Part shown: positions 1 to 4,697 of the stretch, one piece after another
Position numbering within the stretch: the stretch's first letter is position 1
Layout of the letters: each line of letters opens with the position of its first letter
Assembly (NCBI GenBank): GCA_013298205.1
Contig: JAAFJZ010000144.1
Location: 1 to 6,507, forward strand
DNA: 6,507 bases
Direction: 5' to 3'
Origin: Cytophagales bacterium
GTDB lineage: Bacteria > Bacteroidota > Bacteroidia > Cytophagales > UBA9547
Translations under genes and position numbers: made by a program
The notes under the pieces: generated by a model
Told to the model about the DNA's origin: nothing
Databases searched by the model: none
What the model saw: only the letters and a program-made list of their open reading frames with translations

Positions 1-1
1 T

Positions 2-565
2 CCTAAAAATAAAAAATGGAAGGATTATATTATCAATTATACAAAAATACGAAATTCCATTGAATGGGAATCGTTTGAAAAAAATATATCCGAAAGATGC
101 AACAAAATGTGGAACGACTATTATTTAAAATGGTTGAATAGTGAATTAGAGGAAACTTTGCAAGATTTTTCAAAAAAAAATGGACTACCTCTTAACACAA
201 TTAAAGCTGTATTGATAGCTCGTAGAATTTGTTTGGCTCTTTATTTCAGAATCACTACTTCCAAAATTACTCTATATAAGTATGACGATTCACGAATAGA
301 AACTTATTGTATTTTTAGGGGGGTGAACTTTGATGATGAGTTAGGAACAGAAATTAAAAAAGCAACTACCGAAAAAACAGATAAAAAAAATTCGGTTGAA
401 GAAGGATTAAAAGCTAAATTTAAACTAAGGGCATCTAATTTATTGAATACAGAATTAGGTTTTAATCTTGATGATGTAGCTTCTTTTGATGGCGTTCTAC
501 CTGAAGAAAGAAATTGGTTGAATAGAAACGGAATGAATCAGAAATTAAAAAATAGAAGAAGTTAG
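2..565 (+). CDS. 3' part of an unrecognised gene (5' end outside the window)
   Basis: The reading frame is open from base 2 with no stop, so the first internal ATG (107) is not a credible start and the gene begins left of the window. The visible part is 187 residues, rich in Lys, Glu and Asn, and probably cytoplasmic: there is no signal peptide or membrane segment. It holds a helical stretch (DYYLKWLNSELEETL), a hydrophobic segment around VLIARRICLALYF, a charged Lys/Glu/Thr linker (about residues 118-140) and a final Asp-rich part (LDDVASFDGVLPEE). I do not recognise the family. The last six codons, after an A6 run at 547-552, look like out-of-frame reading: the adjacent frame continues with protein-like sequence to 650 (separate entry). 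The annotated end may therefore be a frameshift product, and the gene may be broken or mis-sequenced. I am confident it is coding and have no function to propose. Confidence 0.75.
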   Translation, partial: PKNKKWKDYIINYTKIRNSIEWESFEKNISERCNKMWNDYYLKWLNSELEETLQDFSKKNGLPLNTIKAVLIARRICLALYFRITTSKITLYKYDDSRIETYCIFRGVNFDDELGTEIKKATTEKTDKKNSVEEGLKAKFKLRASNLLNTELGFNLDDVASFDGVLPEERNWLNRNGMNQKLKNRRS

Positions 566-650
566 TCATTTAGGTTGTGAAAATCTATCTAATGAAGTTA
601 TTACAAAGATTACAATATCTTTTACTGAAACAGACTATGAAGATGAATAG
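549..650 (+). other. Out-of-frame C-terminal tail of the preceding gene (apparent frameshift)
   Basis: If one A is dropped from the A6 run at 547-552, translation passes from the upstream frame (ending MNQKL) into K-IEEVSHLGCENLSNEV and on through ITKITISFTETDYEDE to a TAG at 648-650. This adds about 33 residues. The tail has no start codon of its own and has a plausible alternating beta-type pattern with an acidic end. It is followed directly by a terminator, as expected at a true gene end. I infer a single-base insertion in the homopolymer, either a real mutation or a read error. A +1 shift is not what A-rich slippery sites normally produce. Confidence 0.55.
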
Positions 651-670
651 ATTTTAATTCATGATTTTTT

Positions 671-692
671 GTAAAAAAATTTTATTTTTTAC
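671..692. repeat. Small A/T hairpin upstream of the terminator
   Basis: GTAAAAAA at 671-678 is the exact inverse complement of TTTTTTAC at 685-692, with a 6-base loop. It stands immediately before the stronger terminator stem and may add to termination, but such A/T-only stems are weak. Confidence 0.35.
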
Positions 693-730
693 AAAAGCCT
701 TAAAATAACTTCAATTTTAAGGCTTTTTTC
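693..730 (+). terminator. Rho-independent terminator after the left-edge gene
   Basis: A 14-base perfect stem (693-706 with 714-727, core AAGCCTTAAAAT) encloses a 7-base loop and runs into a T tract (724-729, more T after one C). Its location 43 bases after the TAG at 650 supports 650, not 565, as the true gene end. The A run on its left arm could let it work in both directions. Confidence 0.8.
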
Positions 731-783
731 TTTTTTAATATGATTTTTTTTCGATTCAACAACTTTGAATTAGGCCTAAATAA

Positions 784-813
784 TTTCAACTAATCGCACT
801 CGCTATACCTTTG
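784..813 (+). promoter_or_regulatory. Possible Bacteroidota promoter for the BACON-like gene
   Basis: TACCTTTG at 806-813 fits the Bacteroidota -7 element TAnnTTTG. A TTTC at 784-787, one mismatch from the TTTG -33 element, lies 18 bases upstream. Transcription would begin near 820, leaving a leader of about 45 bases before the ATG at 866. The imperfect -33 box keeps this tentative. A 10-base palindrome (TTAGGCCTAA, 770-779) lies just upstream and could be a protein-binding site, which is speculation. Confidence 0.35.
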
Positions 814-865
814 ACAGTATCAAAAAGCCAAACGGTTTTTATTTTCACTTTAAATGTAAATAGCG

Positions 866-1183
866 ATGCGTACAATTCTCCTCTTAGTTCAGTTTTTGTT
901 TTTCAATAATACAGAGCCACCTGTGTTGAAACTCAGTCGAGCGGTGCTAAAATTCAATTGTGAAGCACAGCAAAACGATAAGGTTTTTGTTACTTCTCAA
1001 GATTGTACACCTACCCTTAGCACATCTGCTCAATGGGTAGAAGTCAGACTTGAGGAAAATCGGGTTATTGTTTATTGCCATCAAAACAACACAGTTATCG
1101 AGCGATTGGCAATCATAACCGTAAAATGTGGCAATTTGGTAAAACAAATTCACTTACATCAAGCAGGCATTCCTGCAAGTTAA
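866..1183 (+). CDS. Small exported protein with a single BACON-like domain
   Basis: 105 residues. The start is MR followed by a hydrophobic run (TILLLVQFLFF, residues 3-13) and a polar NNTEPP, which looks like a short signal peptide or anchor. Residues about 22-101 follow the BACON pattern (Bacteroidetes-associated carbohydrate-binding, often N-terminal): a strand LKLSRAVLKF, VFVTSQD, an aromatic AQWVEV (Trp57), a late strand IERLAIITVKCG, and the typical end VKQIHLHQAG. The fold is an Ig-like beta-sandwich usually found at the N terminus of secreted glycosidases or peptidases; here the domain is the whole protein. Four Cys (32, 47, 71, 88) could form disulfides after export. An in-frame stop at 857-859 limits the start to 866. 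GC content is visibly higher than in the flanking genes. Domain family is likely; ligand unknown. Confidence 0.7.
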   Translation: MRTILLLVQFLFFNNTEPPVLKLSRAVLKFNCEAQQNDKVFVTSQDCTPTLSTSAQWVEVRLEENRVIVYCHQNNTVIERLAIITVKCGNLVKQIHLHQAGIPAS

Positions 1184-1195
1184 ACAAACAAAAAA

Positions 1196-1273
1196 ACACC
1201 CTGCCTGAAATATACGCTAATTAAGGTAGCTACCATAAGTAGAAACCCCTCTCTAATGGGAGGGGTTGGGTGT
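1196..1273. repeat. Hairpin-containing intergenic element, possible interspersed repeat
   Basis: ACACCC (1196-1201) and GGGTGT (1268-1273) bracket a 78-base stretch as inverted ends. Inside are a perfect 10-base palindrome GGTAGCTACC (1225-1234) and an 8-base stem AACCCCTC/GAGGGGTT (1244-1251 with 1260-1267). The right half resembles the C/G-rich 'acccctctc...gaggggttgggtg' intergenic sequences I recall from many Bacteroidota genomes. It could be a REP- or MITE-like unit or serve as a terminator for the upstream gene; there is no pure T tract. Copies elsewhere in the genome cannot be checked here. Confidence 0.4.
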
Positions 1274-1318
1274 AATAAAAATTAAACTTTATCAATTTCA
1301 CAATTTAAATTTAATATT

Positions 1319-1912
1319 ATGCAAACGCTAATAAACAAGACCGAAGAAGTGGAAATCAGTAAAACTGGTTCTCAACTAAACACGCTTAACAGTAGTTTCG
1401 AAAATCAGCCTGTCGAAATTGAAAGAAAAAAAGTGGAACTTTCAAACAGAGTTGCAAAACTAACTGAAATTAATTCAACCATTTTAGGAAGAATGTCTTT
1501 GTCAAAGTCTGATAAAGAAATGCTTATAATCGAGCAAAAAAATAATTTAGAAGCTTTAGAAATCATTAAAGCAGGTGAATCTAAAAGTTTAATGGCTATT
1601 GCGGATTATCAAATTAGGTACTTGAAAACCGTTCTTCATAACTTGGTAATAGTTGGAGAATCAAATGTAACTGCTGCTAGTAAAATTCACTACGAAAGCA
1701 TCAAACAATTCTTACAATCGAGGCTCTTGGTTAAGATGGAAGAGATGTACAACTTTTTGGAGGATTTTGAACTCAGAGCTGCTGGTAAACCAAAAAAGTT
1801 TCAAGATGCTTTGATGGCTGCCTCAGATAGAACACGTCAGCAGTACTTGATTGATTTTGATTTACACATTACCGACTTTGCAGAATTACTTAAAAAGACA
1901 TTCACAAAATAA
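1319..1912 (+). CDS. Soluble coiled-coil protein of unknown function, partner candidate of the DUF4407 protein
   Basis: 197 residues, no signal peptide or membrane helix, almost wholly helical by composition. Residues about 30-85 show heptad-like spacing of hydrophobics among Lys/Glu (VEIERKKVELSNRVAKLTEI and on to IEQKNNLEALEIIKAG), so a coiled coil is likely. A second helical block covers about residues 95-195, with an amphipathic segment near MEEMYNFLEDFELRAAGK and a hydrophobic C-terminal helix (ITDFAELLKKTF). I do not recognise the family. It lies on the same strand as the DUF4407 gene, 84 bases upstream of the ATG at 1997, with a hairpin between them, so co-expression may be partial. 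A role as cytoplasmic adaptor or regulator of the membrane protein is inference from position only. ATG 1319 has an A/T-rich leader with no Shine-Dalgarno, normal for this phylum. Confidence 0.7.
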   Translation: MQTLINKTEEVEISKTGSQLNTLNSSFENQPVEIERKKVELSNRVAKLTEINSTILGRMSLSKSDKEMLIIEQKNNLEALEIIKAGESKSLMAIADYQIRYLKTVLHNLVIVGESNVTAASKIHYESIKQFLQSRLLVKMEEMYNFLEDFELRAAGKPKKFQDALMAASDRTRQQYLIDFDLHITDFAELLKKTFTK

Positions 1913-1920
1913 CCACATTT

Positions 1921-1947
1921 CCCTTGTCCGAAAAATTCGGACAAGGG
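1921..1947 (+). terminator. Strong hairpin between the coiled-coil gene and the DUF4407 gene
   Basis: A 12-base perfect stem (CCCTTGTCCGAA at 1921-1932 with 1936-1947) closes a 3-base loop. It begins 8 bases after the stop at 1912. What follows is T-rich (TATTTATTTAATTT) but not a clean U tract, so it may be a leaky terminator, or an mRNA-stabilising or processing hairpin that sets different levels of the two genes. Confidence 0.6.
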
Positions 1948-1996
1948 TATTTATTTAATTTATTATTTTAATTAATTGTATTTAAACTTACTAAAA

Positions 1997-3217
1997 ATGA
2001 AAACTAATACTTCAAATTCAAAAAATATCGGTTTCTTTTCTCGCATCACAGGAGCTTCATCTGAAATCCTTTCTAAGTGCTCACCTGGATGTCAAAATGC
2101 TTTTAGCTATGTGGGTATGACAATCGTGTTTACTGCAATTGTTAGTGCTGTAGTGATAGCATTTGGTGTCAGCACCTATTCGTTCAAGAGTATGGCTATG
2201 TTTCCGGTAATTTTTATAGTCTGGATATTGTTCATATATCTGTTTGATAGAATGGTACTACTCTCAGATAGTAATATTACCAAATTTGTAAGGGTATGTG
2301 CAATTATTGTACTAGCATTGTTTCACTCATTCATTTTTGATACATTAACATTGAAAGATGACATATTTTCGCTTATGAAAAAAGAGTATAATATAAAAGT
2401 TGATTCAGTACAAACGAAAAATCAGGCATTAATAATTCCTATTCAAATTAAAATTGATAGCCTTCAAAATAACAATACATCTATTAATTCGAAAAAGCGT
2501 AGCTTTATGGACAGCCTTCAAGCCGAGGCACGAGGCAATGGAAAGTCTCACTATGGCATCGGTGAGGTGTATACTAGCTTAGAAAAATTGAAAGGTGAGT
2601 ACAATGCCATGGCTGCAAACGATATCGCTACGAATGATACAAGCATCGCTCAGTATAAAAATGATATTTCAGTAATAAATGCAGATAAAAAAACGGAAAT
2701 AGCCGCCATTGTTAAACCCGGTGAAGCCGGGTTGATGGAACAAGTAAGAAAAATGCATGAATTGGTTTTTGTGCATGGTACTTTTACTGAACAACTATTT
2801 TTTGGGATATGGTTTGCCATATTCTGCTTTTTAGAATCATTGCCTGTATTAGCAAAGCTAGTTTTTCAGAAGCAATTAAGGGAGTACTTCATTGGGCAGG
2901 ATAAAGAGCAGGAAAATTATATAAAAGGATTTGAAAAACGAAAAATTTATGATTGGTCTGTTATAGAAACCGAGCTCCTATATGACTTAAATTTTCGTAT
3001 AGCTAAAGTTACTGCTGATTCATTTATAAACAAAATTGAGCAAGATAAGCAAATAATAATGACACGCCTCAATATGCTGAAAGAGTTTTTAGGTGAGCTA
3101 GATAGAATTGAAGCAGAACTTAAAAGAATGTTTCCTAATCATTATACTGCCTATGTTGAGCCCGAAATCGACAAATCTCTTAGGAATTTTATTAAATCCA
3201 TGAACGCTAATTCTTAA
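1997..3217 (+). CDS. DUF4407 family integral membrane protein
   Basis: 406 residues from ATG 1997. The frame can be extended to a TTG at 1976, but the ATG has the A-rich leader (ACTAAAAATGAAA) also seen before the next gene, so I prefer it. There are four likely membrane helices at about residues 38-61, 66-88, 97-119 and 267-290. TM2 ends in LFDRMVLL (Asp84-Arg85), the conserved-looking 'DR' after the second helix that I associate with DUF4407. Between TM3 and TM4 lie about 145 residues of mostly helical, polar sequence (repeated DSLQ, and a Gly-rich NGKSHYGIGEVYTSLEKLK) that should sit outside the membrane. The C-terminal 115 residues are Lys/Glu-rich and probably cytoplasmic. No catalytic motif is visible and the family's role is unknown to me. 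It is probably co-transcribed with the gene 18 bases downstream. Family call fairly confident; function open. Confidence 0.75.
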   Translation: MKTNTSNSKNIGFFSRITGASSEILSKCSPGCQNAFSYVGMTIVFTAIVSAVVIAFGVSTYSFKSMAMFPVIFIVWILFIYLFDRMVLLSDSNITKFVRVCAIIVLALFHSFIFDTLTLKDDIFSLMKKEYNIKVDSVQTKNQALIIPIQIKIDSLQNNNTSINSKKRSFMDSLQAEARGNGKSHYGIGEVYTSLEKLKGEYNAMAANDIATNDTSIAQYKNDISVINADKKTEIAAIVKPGEAGLMEQVRKMHELVFVHGTFTEQLFFGIWFAIFCFLESLPVLAKLVFQKQLREYFIGQDKEQENYIKGFEKRKIYDWSVIETELLYDLNFRIAKVTADSFINKIEQDKQIIMTRLNMLKEFLGELDRIEAELKRMFPNHYTAYVEPEIDKSLRNFIKSMNANS

Positions 3218-3235
3218 CCCTTAAATTTAAAAACT

Positions 3236-3631
3236 ATGAAAATTATAATTATATTACTATTAGGTATTGCATGTGGTTTTTTTGGTTATTCACAATTAAA
3301 ATCAACAAAGAAAAATTTTTCTGAAATGTTAAAACCTGATATTACGATTGGAGATTTAAAACAAAATTCCTCCATATTTTCAGACTCGTTAGTTGAATTA
3401 CATAATTTGATTGTGTATGAAACAACTGCAATTTTAGGATATAGTACATCCAAAATAGCTGATAGCGAGGGCAATACAATGACATTTATAAGTAAAAAAT
3501 CATATTCCCTTAAAGAAAAAATATCTATAAAGGGGAAACTCAAAATCGTTTTAATAAAAAACGAAAATAAATACGAATATTTTGTTGCTGAAGATTTACT
3601 GAAAATTTATGAAAAAATATTATTTTTTTGA
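3236..3631 (+). CDS. Membrane-anchored small protein with an OB-fold-like domain
   Basis: 131 residues. MK plus a hydrophobic run (IIIILLLGIACGFFGY, residues 3-18) gives a signal peptide or N-terminal anchor. Cys13 follows GIA, which lacks the Leu expected at -3 of a lipobox, so lipidation is doubtful. Residues about 52-120 follow an OB-fold pattern: a first strand VELHNLIVYET, ILGYS (66-70), IADSEGN (74-80) leading to MTFISKK, then EKISIKGKLKIV (95-105), and a final YFVAED. This layout resembles small OB domains in which a 'GYS..I.D..G' segment is followed by 'V.VKGK'. Such domains bind nucleic acid or small ligands, but in an exported protein the ligand cannot be guessed. It follows the DUF4407 gene after only 18 bases, implying one operon and action at the outer face of the same membrane. 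Domain assignment is by eye and moderate. Confidence 0.6.
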   Translation: MKIIIILLLGIACGFFGYSQLKSTKKNFSEMLKPDITIGDLKQNSSIFSDSLVELHNLIVYETTAILGYSTSKIADSEGNTMTFISKKSYSLKEKISIKGKLKIVLIKNENKYEYFVAEDLLKIYEKILFF

Positions 3632-3652
3632 TATTTTACAGGATTTATCAAT

Positions 3653-3704
3653 AAAAATGAATATTTAAAATAAACTTAATTTGTTAGTTTACATATTCAT
3701 TTTT
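3653..3704. terminator. Long hairpin after the OB-fold gene, overlapping a promoter
   Basis: AAAAATGAATAT (3653-3664) pairs perfectly with 3693-3704, and TAAACT/AGTTTA (3671-3676 with 3686-3691) forms an inner stem. It lies 22 bases after the stop at 3631 and its right arm ends in T5, so it could terminate the operon. It is A/T-only and thus weak, and its right arm falls inside the spacer of the promoter described next. Confidence 0.5.
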
Positions 3705-3711
3705 ATATTTG
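3680..3711 (+). promoter_or_regulatory. Bacteroidota-type promoter (TTTG / TATATTTG)
   Basis: TTTG at 3680-3683 and TATATTTG at 3704-3711 match the -33 TTTG and -7 TAnnTTTG elements with a 20-base spacer, the best promoter in the window. It would transcribe the 25-codon ORF at 3800 and the gene at 3889, with a leader of roughly 80 or 170 bases. The preceding hairpin occupies the spacer and the -33 box is in its inner loop. A second TAnnTTTG (TAACTTTG, 3787-3794) lies 5 bases before the ATG at 3800 but has no matching -33 box. Confidence 0.55.
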
Positions 3712-3799
3712 TACATAAGAATTGTTCTTTAAAACATACTTAATTGTTTTACAGAATGATATTAAACAACCTAATTTACAGCATTTTAACTTTGAAAAT

Positions 3800-3877
3800 A
3801 TGAATGATAAAATAAAAATAAGAGGAATCGAAATTCAATTAGCTGATGATTATTCATTTATTAATTACTTTAGTTAA
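3800..3877 (+). CDS. 25-codon ORF resembling the start of a KilA-N-type protein (possible remnant)
   Basis: ATG 3800 to TAA 3875-3877 gives 25 residues beginning MNDKIKIRGIEIQLADDY. The pattern KI.I.G.EI...DDY resembles the first beta strands of KilA-N domain proteins (typically a K-hydrophobic-G-x-E-I start followed by a D-Y-I-S-L segment), after which it ends abruptly. It may be the stump of a deleted DNA-binding gene, a leader peptide for the gene 11 bases downstream, or chance. Its position under a good promoter favours some expression. Confidence 0.3.
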   Translation: MNDKIKIRGIEIQLADDYSFINYFS

Positions 3878-3888
3878 TTTATTTATCA

Positions 3889-4362
3889 ATGAAGAAAAGT
3901 AATATGTACTGTTTTATTTCAACAGAAGCTAGAAAGGAATTTTTGGAACGTATTTTTAATGAGAATTCATCTGAAAGACTAAACCTTGAAAAACGTAATC
4001 CTGGATTTTTTAGTGAATGGTTATTATCCTTTGACAAAGAGTTTTTAAGAAAATTATCAACAGAAGAATATATATTGGTTTTATCTCACGAACAAGGTAG
4101 CTCTTTTTTTGATAAAATATTTGAAAAAGTACAATCCTCAACAGGAGCCGTAAAGTTAGGATGGTTAACAAAAACAATTGGTGAGGAAATTGAATTTGAG
4201 ACAAAAATTCAAAAAAACGGTCATAAAATAACATGTCGTCTGAAAATAAAACATTCAGCGATGGATGAATTATTGAACGACCCTGAATTTTATAACAACC
4301 CAAGAATTAGAATAATGGGAGGGGCACAGAATTATGAGTTAAAATACTGTTGCTTTTATTAA
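3889..4362 (+). CDS. Hypothetical protein, 157 residues, unrecognised
   Basis: A start at ATG 3889 is bounded by an in-frame stop at 3871. The protein has no signal peptide or membrane helix. The N-terminal half (residues about 10-85) is helical and charged (ARKEFLERIF, EWLLSFDKEFLRKL, FFDKIFEKV). The second half looks like a beta meander: IEFETKIQKNGHKITCRLKI (101-120), then an acidic helix (AMDELLNDPEFY) and a short C-terminal strand ending in Tyr-Cys-Cys-Phe-Tyr. Cys residues are at 8, 116, 154 and 155, and there is no clear metal site. I do not recognise the family. It is transcribed alone, or with the 25-codon ORF just upstream, from the promoter at 3680-3711. The base composition is low in GC like its surroundings. 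Confidence 0.6.
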   Translation: MKKSNMYCFISTEARKEFLERIFNENSSERLNLEKRNPGFFSEWLLSFDKEFLRKLSTEEYILVLSHEQGSSFFDKIFEKVQSSTGAVKLGWLTKTIGEEIEFETKIQKNGHKITCRLKIKHSAMDELLNDPEFYNNPRIRIMGGAQNYELKYCCFY

Positions 4363-4428
4363 TTCAAGAAAAATACATATTTAGATATTACATTTCTCTT
4401 AAACCTAAGCTAAACTTTGTATTTTATA

Positions 4429-4465
4429 CACTAATAAGTTCACGGTTTCAACCGTGGGTATAGTG
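4429..4465. repeat. REP-like imperfect hairpin
   Basis: CACGGTT (4441-4447) and AACCGTG (4450-4456) form a perfect GC-rich stem, and an outer pair CACTA/TAGTG (4429-4433 with 4461-4465) extends it across unpaired bases. This bulged hairpin stands out from A/T-rich surroundings and resembles the 'cacggttt...aaccgtgg' palindromes scattered in Bacteroidota genomes, some linked to REP-associated tyrosine transposases. It lies 34 bases before the ATG at 4499 and could instead be a leader element of that gene or a terminator of the one at 3889. Confidence 0.45.
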
Positions 4466-4498
4466 ATTTTTTACAAACACCCAATAATATTTTATATT

Positions 4499-4647
4499 AT
4501 GCTAAACTTCAAAAAAATAGATGAAGAGGATTTTGTTTTTATTAACACGCCTTTTACAGATAAAGAAAAAAAGATTTTAGTGATTTTTTGACTACACGTA
4601 AGTTGGTAAACATGCTAAAAAGAAAAATGAAATTAACAAACTCGTAA
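4499..4647 (+). CDS. Small protein of about 49 residues read through a -1 frameshift at A_AAA_AAG
   Basis: ATG 4499 opens a frame (MLNFKKIDEEDFVFINTPFT) that stops at TGA 4589-4591. Moving back one base at the A7-G run (4566-4573) continues it as KEKK-DFSDFLTTRKLVNMLKRKM to TAA 4645-4647. The heptamer A AAA AAG (4567-4573) is in the exact phase needed for tandem -1 slippage: GAA AAA AAG are the zero-frame codons. The joined product is acidic first, then strongly basic, ending in a Lys/Arg-rich tail. 'INTPFT..E...FSDFL..RK' reminds me of C-terminal tails of small Bacteroidota proteins, but I cannot name the family. It may be a programmed frameshift, a pseudogene, or an A8 run read as A7. Confidence 0.45.
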
Positions 4648-4679
4648 AAATTAGTATTAGTTACATTTCGAGTTTGTTA
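4634..4679. terminator. Convergent hairpin between the small frameshifted gene and the minus-strand gene
   Basis: An 11-base stem (4634-4644 with 4669-4679, core AACAAACTCG) with a 24-base loop spans the stop codon at 4645-4647. It also lies 19 bases beyond the minus-strand stop at 4698. Both flanks are T-rich in the relevant directions (ATTTTAGTG on plus, ATTTCATTTTTC on minus), so it probably serves both transcripts. Its match to the end of the frame-shifted reading supports 4647 as the true gene end. Confidence 0.6.
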
Positions 4680-4697
4680 TTTTAGTGTTATAAATCT

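Noticed and set aside
107..109. ATG at 107 as start of the left-edge gene
   Set aside because: The frame is open to base 2 with equally protein-like sequence, so the gene begins outside the window.
811..816. TTGACA as a sigma70 -35 box
   Set aside because: No suitable TATAAT at 16-18 bases, and the phylum uses TTTG/TAnnTTTG; the same bases fit a TAnnTTTG -7 element better.
947..1153. 68-residue minus-strand frame inside the BACON-like gene
   Set aside because: Fully antisense to a gene with a recognisable domain; the composition is that of a complement shadow.
1976..1996. TTG start seven codons upstream for the DUF4407 protein
   Set aside because: The ATG at 1997 has the A-rich leader typical here and makes an N terminus consistent with the family; the extra seven residues add nothing.
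3263..3274. Lipobox in the OB-fold protein (Cys13)
   Set aside because: The residue at -3 is Gly, not Leu or another large aliphatic, so lipidation is not supported.
3286..3543. 85-residue minus-strand frame inside the OB-fold gene
   Set aside because: Antisense shadow with no start context or family resemblance.
4010..4303. 97-residue minus-strand frame inside the 3889 gene
   Set aside because: Leu/Ile-rich antisense reading of an A/T-rich gene; no support as a protein.
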